Assembly: GCA_964541615.1 (NCBI GenBank)
Contig: CAZIRA010000092.1
Span: 1-10,590 of the forward strand
DNA length: 10,590 bases
DNA from: UPXZ01 sp964541615
Lineage (GTDB): Bacteria > Bacteroidota > Bacteroidia > Bacteroidales > Paludibacteraceae
Direction: 5' to 3'
Shown here piece by piece: positions 1-6,797 of the stretch (position 1 is its first letter; each line of letters opens with the position of its first letter). Below the pieces are notes generated by a model. It saw only the letters and a program-made list of their open reading frames with translations. It was not told the DNA's origin and ran no database searches. A program made the translations under genes and the position numbers.

Positions 1-69
1 CGCTTCCTTCATCTGAACATCAGACAAAACGGGAGTTAAAATGAAAACGGCTTCATAATGATTTAACAT
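1..69 (-). CDS. rpsF: 30S ribosomal protein S6, N-terminal 23 codons (cut by window edge)
   Basis: Reading leftward from an ATG at 69-67 gives 23 codons without a stop up to the window edge, starting MLNHYEAVFILTPVL and continuing SDVQMKEA. This is the first beta strand and start of the first helix of bacterial S6, a small-subunit protein that binds 16S rRNA as a dimer with S18. The YE-x-VFIL-TPVLSD-x-Q pattern is characteristic of Bacteroidetes S6. In this phylum rpsF is usually followed by rpsR and rplI, which would lie to the left of the window. A good promoter sits 54 bp upstream. The remaining three quarters of the gene are outside the window, so intactness cannot be judged. Confidence 0.93.
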   Translation of the reverse strand, partial: MLNHYEAVFILTPVLSDVQMKEA

Positions 70-122
70 ACTGTTTTTTACCTTTTTAATTGGTTATAAA
101 AATGTTTTTAATAAAGTGGGTG

Positions 123-153
123 CAAAGATACTGATTATTATTTGATTGAACAA
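123..153 (-). promoter_or_regulatory. Bacteroidetes-type promoter for rpsF
   Basis: On the minus strand the sequence TATCTTTG (130-123) matches the Bacteroidetes primary-sigma -7 box TAnnTTTG exactly. A TTG (153-151) lies 20 bases upstream, at the expected place of the -33 element. Transcription would begin near 117 and give an AT-rich leader of about 50 nt before the rpsF ATG. I saw no convincing S6:S18-binding structure (a hairpin with a bulged CCG) in that leader. Confidence 0.7.
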
Positions 154-180
154 GAACCCGGTAACAGATTTTTAAAAAAA

Positions 181-320
181 TGCTCGATGTTGGGTGCTGG
201 ATGCAAGAAGAAGCTTTGAGTATCGGGTTCTGAGTTTTGAACTTTTTGCATAGGTAGGTTTCAGGTTTAGGTTTCCTTAAAAAAACTCAATACTCTTAGA
301 ACTCAGAACTCGAAACTCAC
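181..320. repeat. Heptamer-periodic intergenic repeat with inverted arms
   Basis: The gap between rpsF and the porin gene is built from degenerate 7-base units. Four units starting at 181, 188, 195 and 202 fit TRYNNRR. Four more starting at 216, 223, 230 and 237 fit YYGRRYN. On the right side ACTC recurs at 285 and 292, then at 301, 308 and 315. Segments 218-240 and 296-318 are inverted copies: 19 of 23 positions are complementary, and three of the four exceptions are G-T wobbles. They could form a long hairpin with a 55-base loop. No reading frame crosses the region. It lies between the divergent promoters of rpsF (123-153) and the porin (394-401), without overlapping either. Confidence 0.65.
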
Positions 321-393
321 AAGAATTTACCTTAAAATTTGTCAAACATCCAAACTTTCAAACCCAAAAAATACGATTTCCAATCTCATTTTG

Positions 394-401
394 TATCTTT
401 G
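394..401 (+). promoter_or_regulatory. Promoter -7 box for the porin gene
   Basis: TATCTTTG matches the TAnnTTTG -7 consensus and lies 30 bp before the ATG at 432, giving a leader of roughly 25 nt. No clear TTTG/TTG -33 element is found 19-21 bases upstream, so only the -7 half is well supported. It is identical to the -7 box of the divergent rpsF promoter. Confidence 0.6.
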
Positions 402-431
402 CGAGAATAATTTTTGGCATTAACCATCCGA

Positions 432-2315
432 ATGAAAAGATATATATTTTTAATTAGCCTTGCTGTAAGCGTTTTGGCCCTTTTTGCACAGGAAAAACCA
501 ACGAAAAGGGCTATCAAGTCATGGCGTATCGACGAGCAGTTTGCTGTGGCAGATACCGTTCCGATGGATACGCTTTACATCAATTACCAGGACCAAAATG
601 TGGTGGAGCGATACAGTATTTCCAATTCTTACAATGGCAACTACGGCTCGCCCATTCAGCCGATGATATACATGAAACGTCCTCAGGGAACTGATTTTAT
701 GTTTGAAGATGCATACAAACCCTATCTGATGGATGTGCCTGCTGCCCTGTATTATGATGCAACATTTCCTTACACCAATCTTACCTATCTGACCGGTGGT
801 CCGGTGCCTAATCGTGAAGAGCAGGTAAAGTTTCTTTTTACGGCCAGTCCTAATAAAAAAGCAAATTTCGGCACTACGCTGGATTATCTAAACTCAAAAG
901 GAAGGTATGGAAATGGAAAACAAGCTGCACAACGATTTTCGGGAAGTTTATTTGGCAGATATAGCGGAAAACATTATTCTGCCTACGGACTGGCGGCCAT
1001 CAACAATCATTTCAACCATGAAAGCGGAGGTTTAAGTAATTTGGACCTGCTCACAAATCCCGATGTGGATGTGAAACATAATGACATGCCTGTGTTTTTT
1101 CACGGATATTCTGCTTTTAGAAAAAACACGTTTTTCTACAACCATAATTATAGTATTGGTATCAACCGCGAAGTTAAGGTAAATGAAGATTCCATCTCGT
1201 ACGAGTACGTTCCTGTGACCCGTTTCGGGCATACCATCAAGTATGAGGAGATGAAGAAGCGCTACTATGAGCCTCAGTTGGAAAGAAACTTCTATGAAAA
1301 CACCTACGATTCGATCCGCACAACAAATGACTCTGCTGCGGTGCGTACGTTGACAAATTTGCTTTCAATTAATCTGGCAGAAGAATTCAACAAATGGATG
1401 AAGTTTGGCGTAACCGGATATATTGAAAATGAGGTGCAGCAATTCACTTATATGCCTGACACTATTCCGCTTCACGATACAAAATCAAACACAAGAGTAG
1501 GAGGTTTGCTCTCAAAAACTCAGGGAGAAAATTTACGTTATTCGATGTTGGGTGATATTTATTTGATCGGTTATAAATTAGGAGAATTCAGGCTGGAAGG
1601 GAAAGCCGAAGGAAAGTTTAAAATTTTCAAAGAAGATATTCTACTCGCAGCCAATGCTTTTGTTCGCAACGAACAGCCATCCTATTTCATTCAGAATTAT
1701 TGGTCCAACCATTTCCGATGGGCAAATAATTTTACCAAAATGTATAAAACGCACGTAGGGGGTAAGTTTTCTTTACCGAAACGTAAGACTAAACTGAATG
1801 TAGCCGTTGAAAATTTGACCAATCTGATATATTTCAATGAAAAAGCCCTGCCCACTCAGCACAGCGGAAACGTGCAGGTGCTTTCTGCCGATTTGAAGCA
1901 GGATATCAGCCTGGGACCTTTCACGCTCGAAAATAATGCGGTTTACCAGGTCAGCTCCAATCAGGAAGTGCTTCCATTGCCAATGTTGACGTTGTTTCAC
2001 AATTTGTATTACCACGGGAAATGGTTTGTCGATTTGTATCCGCAATTCGGAGTGAGTATGAAGTATCACACCAAATATTTTGCGCCGTCGTACATGCCGG
2101 CAACCGGACAGTTTTTTAATCAGCGTGAAATAGAAATCGGCGATTATCCGATTTTTAACGTTTATGCCAATTTCCATTTGAAACATGCCCGTTTTTTTGT
2201 TGAATATAACAACGTTGGAAGCTATATAATCAAAGGCTGGGGATACCATATGCCTAATTATCCAATAAATCCGCCAATGTTGAAACTGGGATTGTCCTGG
2301 AATTTTTACAATTAG
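432..2315 (+). CDS. Putative porin, Porin_10-like outer-membrane beta-barrel protein
   Basis: The 627-residue product starts with a clear signal peptide (MKRYIFLISLAVSVLALFAQ, cleavage probably just before that Gln). The rest is rich in aromatic residues and alternating polar/hydrophobic strands, as in an outer-membrane barrel, and it ends with an aromatic-rich last strand (LKLGLSWNFYN). Length, the early motif YDATFPYTNLTYLTGG (about residues 108-123) and overall composition fit the Bacteroidetes 'putative porin' family (Porin_10, PF14121). Substrate is unknown. I chose the ATG at 432 over an in-frame TTG at 414 because it places the signal peptide at the N-terminus and leaves a short leader after the -7 box. 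A solute-binding-like gene follows after 46 bp and is probably co-transcribed. No frameshift or internal stop is seen. Family assignment comes from memory of the family's sequence features, not from a search. Confidence 0.85.
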   Translation: MKRYIFLISLAVSVLALFAQEKPTKRAIKSWRIDEQFAVADTVPMDTLYINYQDQNVVERYSISNSYNGNYGSPIQPMIYMKRPQGTDFMFEDAYKPYLMDVPAALYYDATFPYTNLTYLTGGPVPNREEQVKFLFTASPNKKANFGTTLDYLNSKGRYGNGKQAAQRFSGSLFGRYSGKHYSAYGLAAINNHFNHESGGLSNLDLLTNPDVDVKHNDMPVFFHGYSAFRKNTFFYNHNYSIGINREVKVNEDSISYEYVPVTRFGHTIKYEEMKKRYYEPQLERNFYENTYDSIRTTNDSAAVRTLTNLLSINLAEEFNKWMKFGVTGYIENEVQQFTYMPDTIPLHDTKSNTRVGGLLSKTQGENLRYSMLGDIYLIGYKLGEFRLEGKAEGKFKIFKEDILLAANAFVRNEQPSYFIQNYWSNHFRWANNFTKMYKTHVGGKFSLPKRKTKLNVAVENLTNLIYFNEKALPTQHSGNVQVLSADLKQDISLGPFTLENNAVYQVSSNQEVLPLPMLTLFHNLYYHGKWFVDLYPQFGVSMKYHTKYFAPSYMPATGQFFNQREIEIGDYPIFNVYANFHLKHARFFVEYNNVGSYIIKGWGYHMPNYPINPPMLKLGLSWNFYN

Positions 2316-2361
2316 TCGGATGCATAATGATAAAAACCTGAAACTAAGAACTTGATAATCA

Positions 2362-3186
2362 ATGTCTAATCGCTTAAAAGTCATAGGTGGAATCACAGCA
2401 GGAGTATTGGTTTTACTCTTGCTGATTTTAATTCCTTATAGAAGCGGGAAGGTCGATTCATTGTCGCATCGCGATTGGGCAAAGATCAAAGAAAGCGGTC
2501 GCCTGCGAGTAGTAACAGATAGAAGTTCGCTTGGATTCCAGTTGAAAGACAATCAGGTGGAAGGGTTTAATTACGAAATTGTGAAAGCATTTGCTGATTC
2601 CATGGGCCTGGAGCTGGAAGTAAATATCATGAACGATCTGGATTCGGCAGTTTATGGGCTTTGGGAATACCGGTTTGATTTGATAGCAATGAACATCCCT
2701 GTTACTTCCAAAATGAAAGATAATGTGTACTTCACAATTCCAATTGTAACTTCGAGGCAGATGTTGATCCAGCACTTAGGAAGGAATGATTCGACCGAAA
2801 CAACCCTGATTTCAGCACACAGGCAGTTGAAGGACATAGAGATCACAATTCCGAAAAATTCGCCTCATAAATTGCGTTTGGAAAATTTATCGGATGAAAT
2901 TGCAGAGCCGTTGAAAACCAGAGAATTACCGGGAGTAACTACCCAGGAACTGGTAAAGGCTGTCTCTGAAGGAAAAGTACCTTATACCATCTGTGATGAA
3001 TTGCAAGCCAGAAAGCTGCAAAATGAGTATCCAAATTTCGATTTTTCGATGCCTGTCGGCTTCAATCAGCACTACGCCTGGGCTATGAGCAAGAAATCGA
3101 TGGGATTGCACGATGTACTGAATAAGTTTCTGAAAGATTTTCTAACTACCAATGCCTACTGGGATATTTATAGAAAGTATTATTGA
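2362..3186 (+). CDS. Membrane-anchored solute-binding domain protein (SBP_bac_3 / MltF N-terminal-like)
   Basis: The 274-residue product has an uncleaved-looking N-terminal transmembrane helix (about residues 8-25, followed by YRSGK) and then a periplasmic type-3 solute-binding domain. Evidence for the fold is the opening 'SGRLRVVTD' strand (about 45-53), the hallmark EGFNYEIVKAFADSMGLEL segment (about 67-85), and FDLIAMNIPVT, where ABC-type amino-acid-binding proteins usually have 'DxxxxxxxxT'. There is no lipobox cysteine and no permease or ATPase gene nearby. The closest architectural relative I know is the N-terminal half of the lytic transglycosylase MltF, but the transglycosylase domain is absent: the protein ends 'YWDIYRKYY' right after the binding domain. 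It may sense or bind a small ligand or muropeptide; this is inference. It starts 46 bp after the porin stop and ends 90 bp before metA. Confidence 0.75.
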   Translation: MSNRLKVIGGITAGVLVLLLLILIPYRSGKVDSLSHRDWAKIKESGRLRVVTDRSSLGFQLKDNQVEGFNYEIVKAFADSMGLELEVNIMNDLDSAVYGLWEYRFDLIAMNIPVTSKMKDNVYFTIPIVTSRQMLIQHLGRNDSTETTLISAHRQLKDIEITIPKNSPHKLRLENLSDEIAEPLKTRELPGVTTQELVKAVSEGKVPYTICDELQARKLQNEYPNFDFSMPVGFNQHYAWAMSKKSMGLHDVLNKFLKDFLTTNAYWDIYRKYY

Positions 3187-3188
3187 AA

Positions 3189-3267
3189 TGCTTGATACTG
3201 GGTGCATGATGTTAGATGTTAAAGTCATAATATCTGGACATCCGACATCCAACATCTGTCACCAAAC
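3189..3267. repeat. Heptamer-periodic intergenic repeat with inverted arms, upstream of metA
   Basis: Five consecutive 7-base units starting at 3189, 3196, 3203, 3210 and 3217 fit TRYNNRR. Four units starting at 3240, 3247, 3254 and 3261 fit ANCNNNC. The arms GATGTTAGATGTT (3208-3220) and GACATCCAACATC (3244-3256) are complementary at 11 of 13 positions with a 23-base loop. Positions 3189-3211 match 181-203 at 18 of 23 bases. It fills almost the whole gap between the solute-binding gene and metA and would be transcribed into the metA leader if the two are co-transcribed. Confidence 0.65.
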
Positions 3268-3276
3268 AAAAGAATT

Positions 3277-4194
3277 ATGCCACTAAAAATACCTAAAACT
3301 TTGCCTGCCGTTGAAGCCTTGCGAAATGAAAATATCTTCGTAATGGATTCGGAACGCGCCGAGAGTCAGGAGATTCGTCCGTTAAAAATTCTGATTATCA
3401 ACCTGATGCCTCTGAAAGTTACGACTGAAACGGATTTGATTCGTTTACTTTCCAACTCGCCGTTGCAGATGGAAGTAGACTTCCTGAGAATGAGTTCGCA
3501 CACGCCGAAGCACACGCCGATAGAGCATATGATGGAATTTTACAAGTCGTTTGATGTAATCAGACAGTCCAACTACGACGGAATGATAGTAACCGGTGCA
3601 CCTGTGGAGCATTTGCCGTTTGAGGAGGTAAAATACTGGAAGGAGCTTCAACGTATTTTCGATTGGGCACAAACGCACGTAACTTCCACTTTTTATATTT
3701 GCTGGGCTGCACAAGCCGGTTTGTACCATTTTTATGGAATTCCAAAATATCCGCTTTCAGAAAAGATTTTTGGAGTTTACGAGCATTCTGTTTTTGATAA
3801 GTTGAATCCCATTTTCCGTGGATTCGACGACGTGTTCTACGTTCCTCACAGCCGTCATACTGAAATTCGCCGGGATGATATCCTCAAAGTTCAGGAACTG
3901 ACACTTCTCTCAGAATCACCTGAGTCAGGCGTTTACATGGTGATGGCACGTAGCGGAAGGGATATTTTCATTACCGGACATTCCGAATATTCTCCTTACA
4001 CGCTGGATGCAGAGTATAAAAGAGATGTGAAAAAAGGCTTGTCTATTCATTTGCCTGAAAATTACTACCGTGATAACAATCCGAAAAATGAGCCGGTGGT
4101 TCGCTGGAGGAGCCACGCCAATCTGCTATTTACCAATTGGTTGAATTACTTTGTGTATCAGGAAACACCGTATGATTTGACAAAGATAGGGTAG
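3277..4194 (+). CDS. metA: Homoserine O-acetyltransferase, MetA family
   Basis: This 305-residue cytoplasmic enzyme acylates the hydroxyl of L-homoserine, the first committed step of methionine synthesis. It is a full-length MetA-fold (class I glutamine-amidotransferase-like) protein. The catalytic triad is at family numbering: nucleophile Cys142 in YICWAAQAG, and His235 and Glu237 in TGHSEYSP. Family landmarks include INLMPLK (41-47), SSHTPKHTP and VPHSRHTEI (189-197). Residue 111, in TGAPVEHLPFEEV, is glutamate. Glu111 is associated with acetyl-CoA use in Bacillus cereus MetA, whereas the E. coli succinyltransferase has glycine there, so I predict acetyl specificity despite the common 'succinyltransferase' label. 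The start is the only ATG that gives complete N-terminal homology. No SAM riboswitch is recognisable in the 90-bp upstream gap, which is mostly repeat. Nothing suggests damage. Confidence 0.95.
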   Translation: MPLKIPKTLPAVEALRNENIFVMDSERAESQEIRPLKILIINLMPLKVTTETDLIRLLSNSPLQMEVDFLRMSSHTPKHTPIEHMMEFYKSFDVIRQSNYDGMIVTGAPVEHLPFEEVKYWKELQRIFDWAQTHVTSTFYICWAAQAGLYHFYGIPKYPLSEKIFGVYEHSVFDKLNPIFRGFDDVFYVPHSRHTEIRRDDILKVQELTLLSESPESGVYMVMARSGRDIFITGHSEYSPYTLDAEYKRDVKKGLSIHLPENYYRDNNPKNEPVVRWRSHANLLFTNWLNYFVYQETPYDLTKIG

Positions 4195-4238
4195 TTATTT
4201 CGGCAAAATATGATCTATTTGGATTTAATTCCATAGGA

Positions 4239-4359
4239 ATTCTACATTTATAGAATGATAAATCATTGAACATGTACGACCCCGAATTGGGTCGATCTAT
4301 TTGAAATAATTTTTCTACAAATCTTCGGCTTCTCTGAAGCCAATATGCAGAATCATTAT
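4239..4359. repeat. Cluster of nested palindromes (REP-like) in the convergent gap
   Basis: Several short perfect inverted repeats are packed together. ATTCTA/TAGAAT is at 4239-4244 and 4251-4256. ATGAT/ATCAT is at 4255-4259 and 4262-4266. CGACCC/GGGTCG is at 4277-4282 and 4289-4294 with a 6-base loop. GGCTTC/GAAGCC is at 4327-4332 and 4336-4341 with a 3-base loop. The last hairpin is enclosed by TTCTACA/TGCAGAA (4313-4319 and 4346-4352, one mismatch) and by ATAAT/ATTAT (4306-4310 and 4355-4359), so 4306-4359 forms one tiered palindrome. The word TTCTACA occurs before both GC-rich hairpins. No coding potential is seen. The arrangement resembles intergenic REP-type elements, but I cannot confirm copies elsewhere in the genome. 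Confidence 0.5.
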
Positions 4360-4368
4360 CTTGACAAA

Positions 4369-4410
4369 TACCAGAAAGAGCTGCCCGAATAGGAGCAGCT
4401 CTTTCTGGTA
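4369..4410. terminator. Bidirectional hairpin terminator between metA and the S9 peptidase gene
   Basis: A perfect 16-bp stem (4369-4384 with 4395-4410) encloses a 10-base loop. Each arm contains GAAAGAGCTGC or its complement, so an A-rich 5' side and a T-rich 3' side (GCAGCTCTTTCT) are built into the stem on both strands. It sits between the converging stops of metA (4194) and the peptidase gene (4467) and can serve both. There is no long U tract after the stem, so efficiency is uncertain. Confidence 0.7.
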
Positions 4411-4436
4411 AACTTTACACTTCGGCTTTTCTTGCT

Positions 4437-4455
4437 CTCTCCCTTTTGTGGAGAG
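4437..4455. repeat. Small CTCTCC/GGAGAG hairpin just after the peptidase stop
   Basis: CTCTCC (4437-4442) can pair with GGAGAG (4450-4455), or alternatively with a second GGAGAG at 4458-4463. It lies immediately downstream of the peptidase stop codon on the minus strand and may be part of that transcript's 3' end. It looks like a small intergenic repeat remnant; function unknown. Confidence 0.35.
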
Positions 4456-4466
4456 TTGGAGAGGGG

Positions 4467-6743
4467 CTACTTCAAATACTTCGCTAAGAATCCCATCATT
4501 GCTTTGTAAAACTCAATGCTGTTTTCTTCATGAGCAAAACCGTGACCTTCGTTGTATTTTACCATGTAAGGTACGTCTACGCCTTTGGTGCGAAGTTGTT
4601 CCACGATTTGATCACTTTCGTTGATGTTGACGCGCGGATCGTTAGCGCCTTGTACCACAAAAAGCGGTGATTTTATTTTATCTATCTGAAACGCCGGAGA
4701 AACTTCCCTTGCAATAGCTGCTTCCGCCTCTTGATCAGTATCATACCAAATCTCTTTCAGCATTGTCAGGTACGGTTTCCAGTATTCCGGAATGGATTTC
4801 ATAAAGGTGAAAATATTGGAAACACCCACATAGTCAACACCGCAAGCGTAAAGATCCGGGGTTTTTACCAGTCCCATCAGCGTAGCGTAACCACCGTGAC
4901 TTCCGCCGTAAATGGCTATTTTGTCTTTATCTACCCATCCTTGTTCGATAGCATATTGCACGCCGTCTTCCACGTCATCCATCAGCTTCCGACCGATTTG
5001 TTTGAATCCGGCTTTCAAAAATTCTTTGCCATATCCACCTGAAATTCTAAAATTAACCTGCAATGTAGCATAACCACGGCTTGCAAAAAGCTGTGTTTCA
5101 GGGTTAAAACCCCATGAGTCGCGAATACCTTGCGGTCCGCCATGCGGATTTACCACGAGAGGCACTTTTTTGCCTGCCAATGCTTCTTTTGGAAGTGTGA
5201 TGTAGCCATGAATGGTTAACCCGTCGCGGCTTTTGAATTTTATCGGGCGCATTTCAGCCATGTCGGCTTCTTTCAGCTGCGGCATCAGATCGTAAAGTAG
5301 GGAGAATTTCCTGGTTTTAGTATCGTATTGATAGTAAGTTCCATAGAGTTTGTCGCTTTGCACAACCAGTAATAAAGTGTTTTCATCATCATCGGTAGCT
5401 ACAATGTGGCATTCTTTACCGGGAAATGCTTTCGTCATCTGTTTTGTGAAATTTTTATAAAATTTACTGACCGGCTTGATGATGTATTTATCGCCTTCGT
5501 AGGCAAAATAGTCAATTTCATAATTCCTCTTACGGCTGCGGCTCATGCTTGTTGCGTCGTATTCGGGATTTGAGAAAACTTCTTTTACAATAGCATTTTT
5601 CTTGAAATCATACAGCACAATACGTGCTTTGTCTGAATCAAGATTGGTAACAACATATGCCTCATCCGGATTTTTACCGGCATAATTGAACCCCGAAATA
5701 CTGAATGAGTCGTACCATTTCATCTGTTTTGCCAGTTTGAATTCCCCGGTCGACAAGTCTTTATACCACTGCTCAGACTCCACGCCGTTCACCAATCGGC
5801 TGTAACCCCGCAGATTTCCATCTTTGTCGAAATCGTAACCCTGAATCGGATTAGCGATGTCTTTATTTTCATAAAGTTGCGTGATTTCGCCGGTTACGAT
5901 GTTCAGTCTGTAGGGTTCAAAAACCTGTTTGTTGTTTTTGTTCATCTGCACGATAACGAAATCCTTCTGGTCTTTCAAAATGCTGATAATATTCGCCTGA
6001 ACCTCATCATACGGTGTTAAATCCACGTTTTTTGTCCCGTCGATATTCACTGCGTGAATGTGATACTGCTCGTTACCGCCCTGGTCCATCATATAAAGGA
6101 TACGTTCGTTATTTTTCCAGAAATATCCGCGAATCAATTCTTCTTTTTCCTCCAAAATACGGGTAACTTTACCTGAAGCAATCTCTTTTACATATACGTG
6201 GCGCTTTGTACTGCCGTCCTCTTTTTCACGGTAAGACATATATTTTCCGTCGGGTGATAGTTGGAAGGCTGATGCTTTCGGACGGGCAAAATAATCTTCT
6301 ACTTTGTATTTGTAGTTGCCCTTTTCGTTTGCCATAAGTTTGAGCAAATCTGCTTCAGAAGACACCAAAGCAGGATTCCCCGGCAATTTGTTTTCAAATT
6401 TCCTTAATGTAAGCGGCAATTCCTGTCCCATCTGCTTAAAAGTACCTGCAATGCTGTCGGCATTCAAATTCCCTTCGTAATTTGCCTGTAAAGCAGACAT
6501 TACGAGGGTCAATTTACTGCCGTCAACTTCTGTTTTTTCTACCGGAATACCTGTTGCTCCCTGCATCGGAACATCCAGCTTAGCCTCGTAAGTGCCATTG
6601 TTTTCTGTGATGTGGAAGATTAGTTCCAACTGTATTCCCTGAACTGAGATCGCGCCTTTCCAGTCGCCTGCAAATTGTTGTGCACTTGCCATAAATGTTG
6701 TTAAAATTAATACAGCAAACATGCTGATTTTTTTGATTTTCAT
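4467..6743 (-). CDS. Secreted S9-family (prolyl oligopeptidase-like) serine peptidase
   Basis: The 758-residue product begins with a signal peptide (MKIKKISMFAVLILTTFMASAQ), so it acts in the periplasm or beyond. Residues about 23-115 form a small beta-rich domain (FAGDWKGAI ... TFKQMGQELPLTLRKF) often found in Bacteroidetes hydrolases. Residues about 140-500 resemble the beta-propeller that restricts access in S9 enzymes, and the remainder is an alpha/beta-hydrolase domain. Catalytic residues are Ser615 in GGSHGGYA, Asp702 in GANDPRV and His734 in NEGHGF, with the oxyanion-side HGGP at 534. Dipeptidyl- or acylaminoacyl-peptidase activity on short peptides is expected; the exact specificity cannot be read. 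An in-frame ATG at 6797 would add 18 basic residues in front of the signal peptide and overlap the lysO stop, so I prefer 6743. It lies 54 bp after lysO with no clear promoter between, suggesting co-transcription. Confidence 0.92.
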   Translation of the reverse strand: MKIKKISMFAVLILTTFMASAQQFAGDWKGAISVQGIQLELIFHITENNGTYEAKLDVPMQGATGIPVEKTEVDGSKLTLVMSALQANYEGNLNADSIAGTFKQMGQELPLTLRKFENKLPGNPALVSSEADLLKLMANEKGNYKYKVEDYFARPKASAFQLSPDGKYMSYREKEDGSTKRHVYVKEIASGKVTRILEEKEELIRGYFWKNNERILYMMDQGGNEQYHIHAVNIDGTKNVDLTPYDEVQANIISILKDQKDFVIVQMNKNNKQVFEPYRLNIVTGEITQLYENKDIANPIQGYDFDKDGNLRGYSRLVNGVESEQWYKDLSTGEFKLAKQMKWYDSFSISGFNYAGKNPDEAYVVTNLDSDKARIVLYDFKKNAIVKEVFSNPEYDATSMSRSRKRNYEIDYFAYEGDKYIIKPVSKFYKNFTKQMTKAFPGKECHIVATDDDENTLLLVVQSDKLYGTYYQYDTKTRKFSLLYDLMPQLKEADMAEMRPIKFKSRDGLTIHGYITLPKEALAGKKVPLVVNPHGGPQGIRDSWGFNPETQLFASRGYATLQVNFRISGGYGKEFLKAGFKQIGRKLMDDVEDGVQYAIEQGWVDKDKIAIYGGSHGGYATLMGLVKTPDLYACGVDYVGVSNIFTFMKSIPEYWKPYLTMLKEIWYDTDQEAEAAIAREVSPAFQIDKIKSPLFVVQGANDPRVNINESDQIVEQLRTKGVDVPYMVKYNEGHGFAHEENSIEFYKAMMGFLAKYLK

Positions 6744-6797
6744 AGAATATTTAGTTTTAAAAATGATCTTTCTCTGAAATTTTCCAAATCTCCACAC

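Noticed and set aside
70..122. S6:S18 autoregulatory leader for rpsF
   Set aside because: The roughly 50-nt leader is AT-rich without the expected hairpin and bulged CCG.
181..320. CRISPR array
   Set aside because: Repeats are 7 bases, degenerate and contiguous, without unique spacers of constant length.
414..431. Alternative TTG start extending the porin by six residues
   Set aside because: It would place MALTIR before an otherwise perfect signal peptide; the ATG at 432 fits better and has a leader of normal length.
1773..2396. 207-codon open frame on the minus strand
   Set aside because: It is antisense to the porin gene, has no family features, and the opposite strand codes for a convincing protein.
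3187..3276. SAM riboswitch upstream of metA
   Set aside because: The gap is only 90 bp and is occupied by heptamer repeats; no SAM-I or SAM-II core is recognisable.
6744..6797. Alternative ATG start extending the S9 peptidase by 18 residues
   Set aside because: The extension is basic, precedes the signal peptide and overlaps the lysO stop codon; the ATG at 6743 directly opens the signal sequence.
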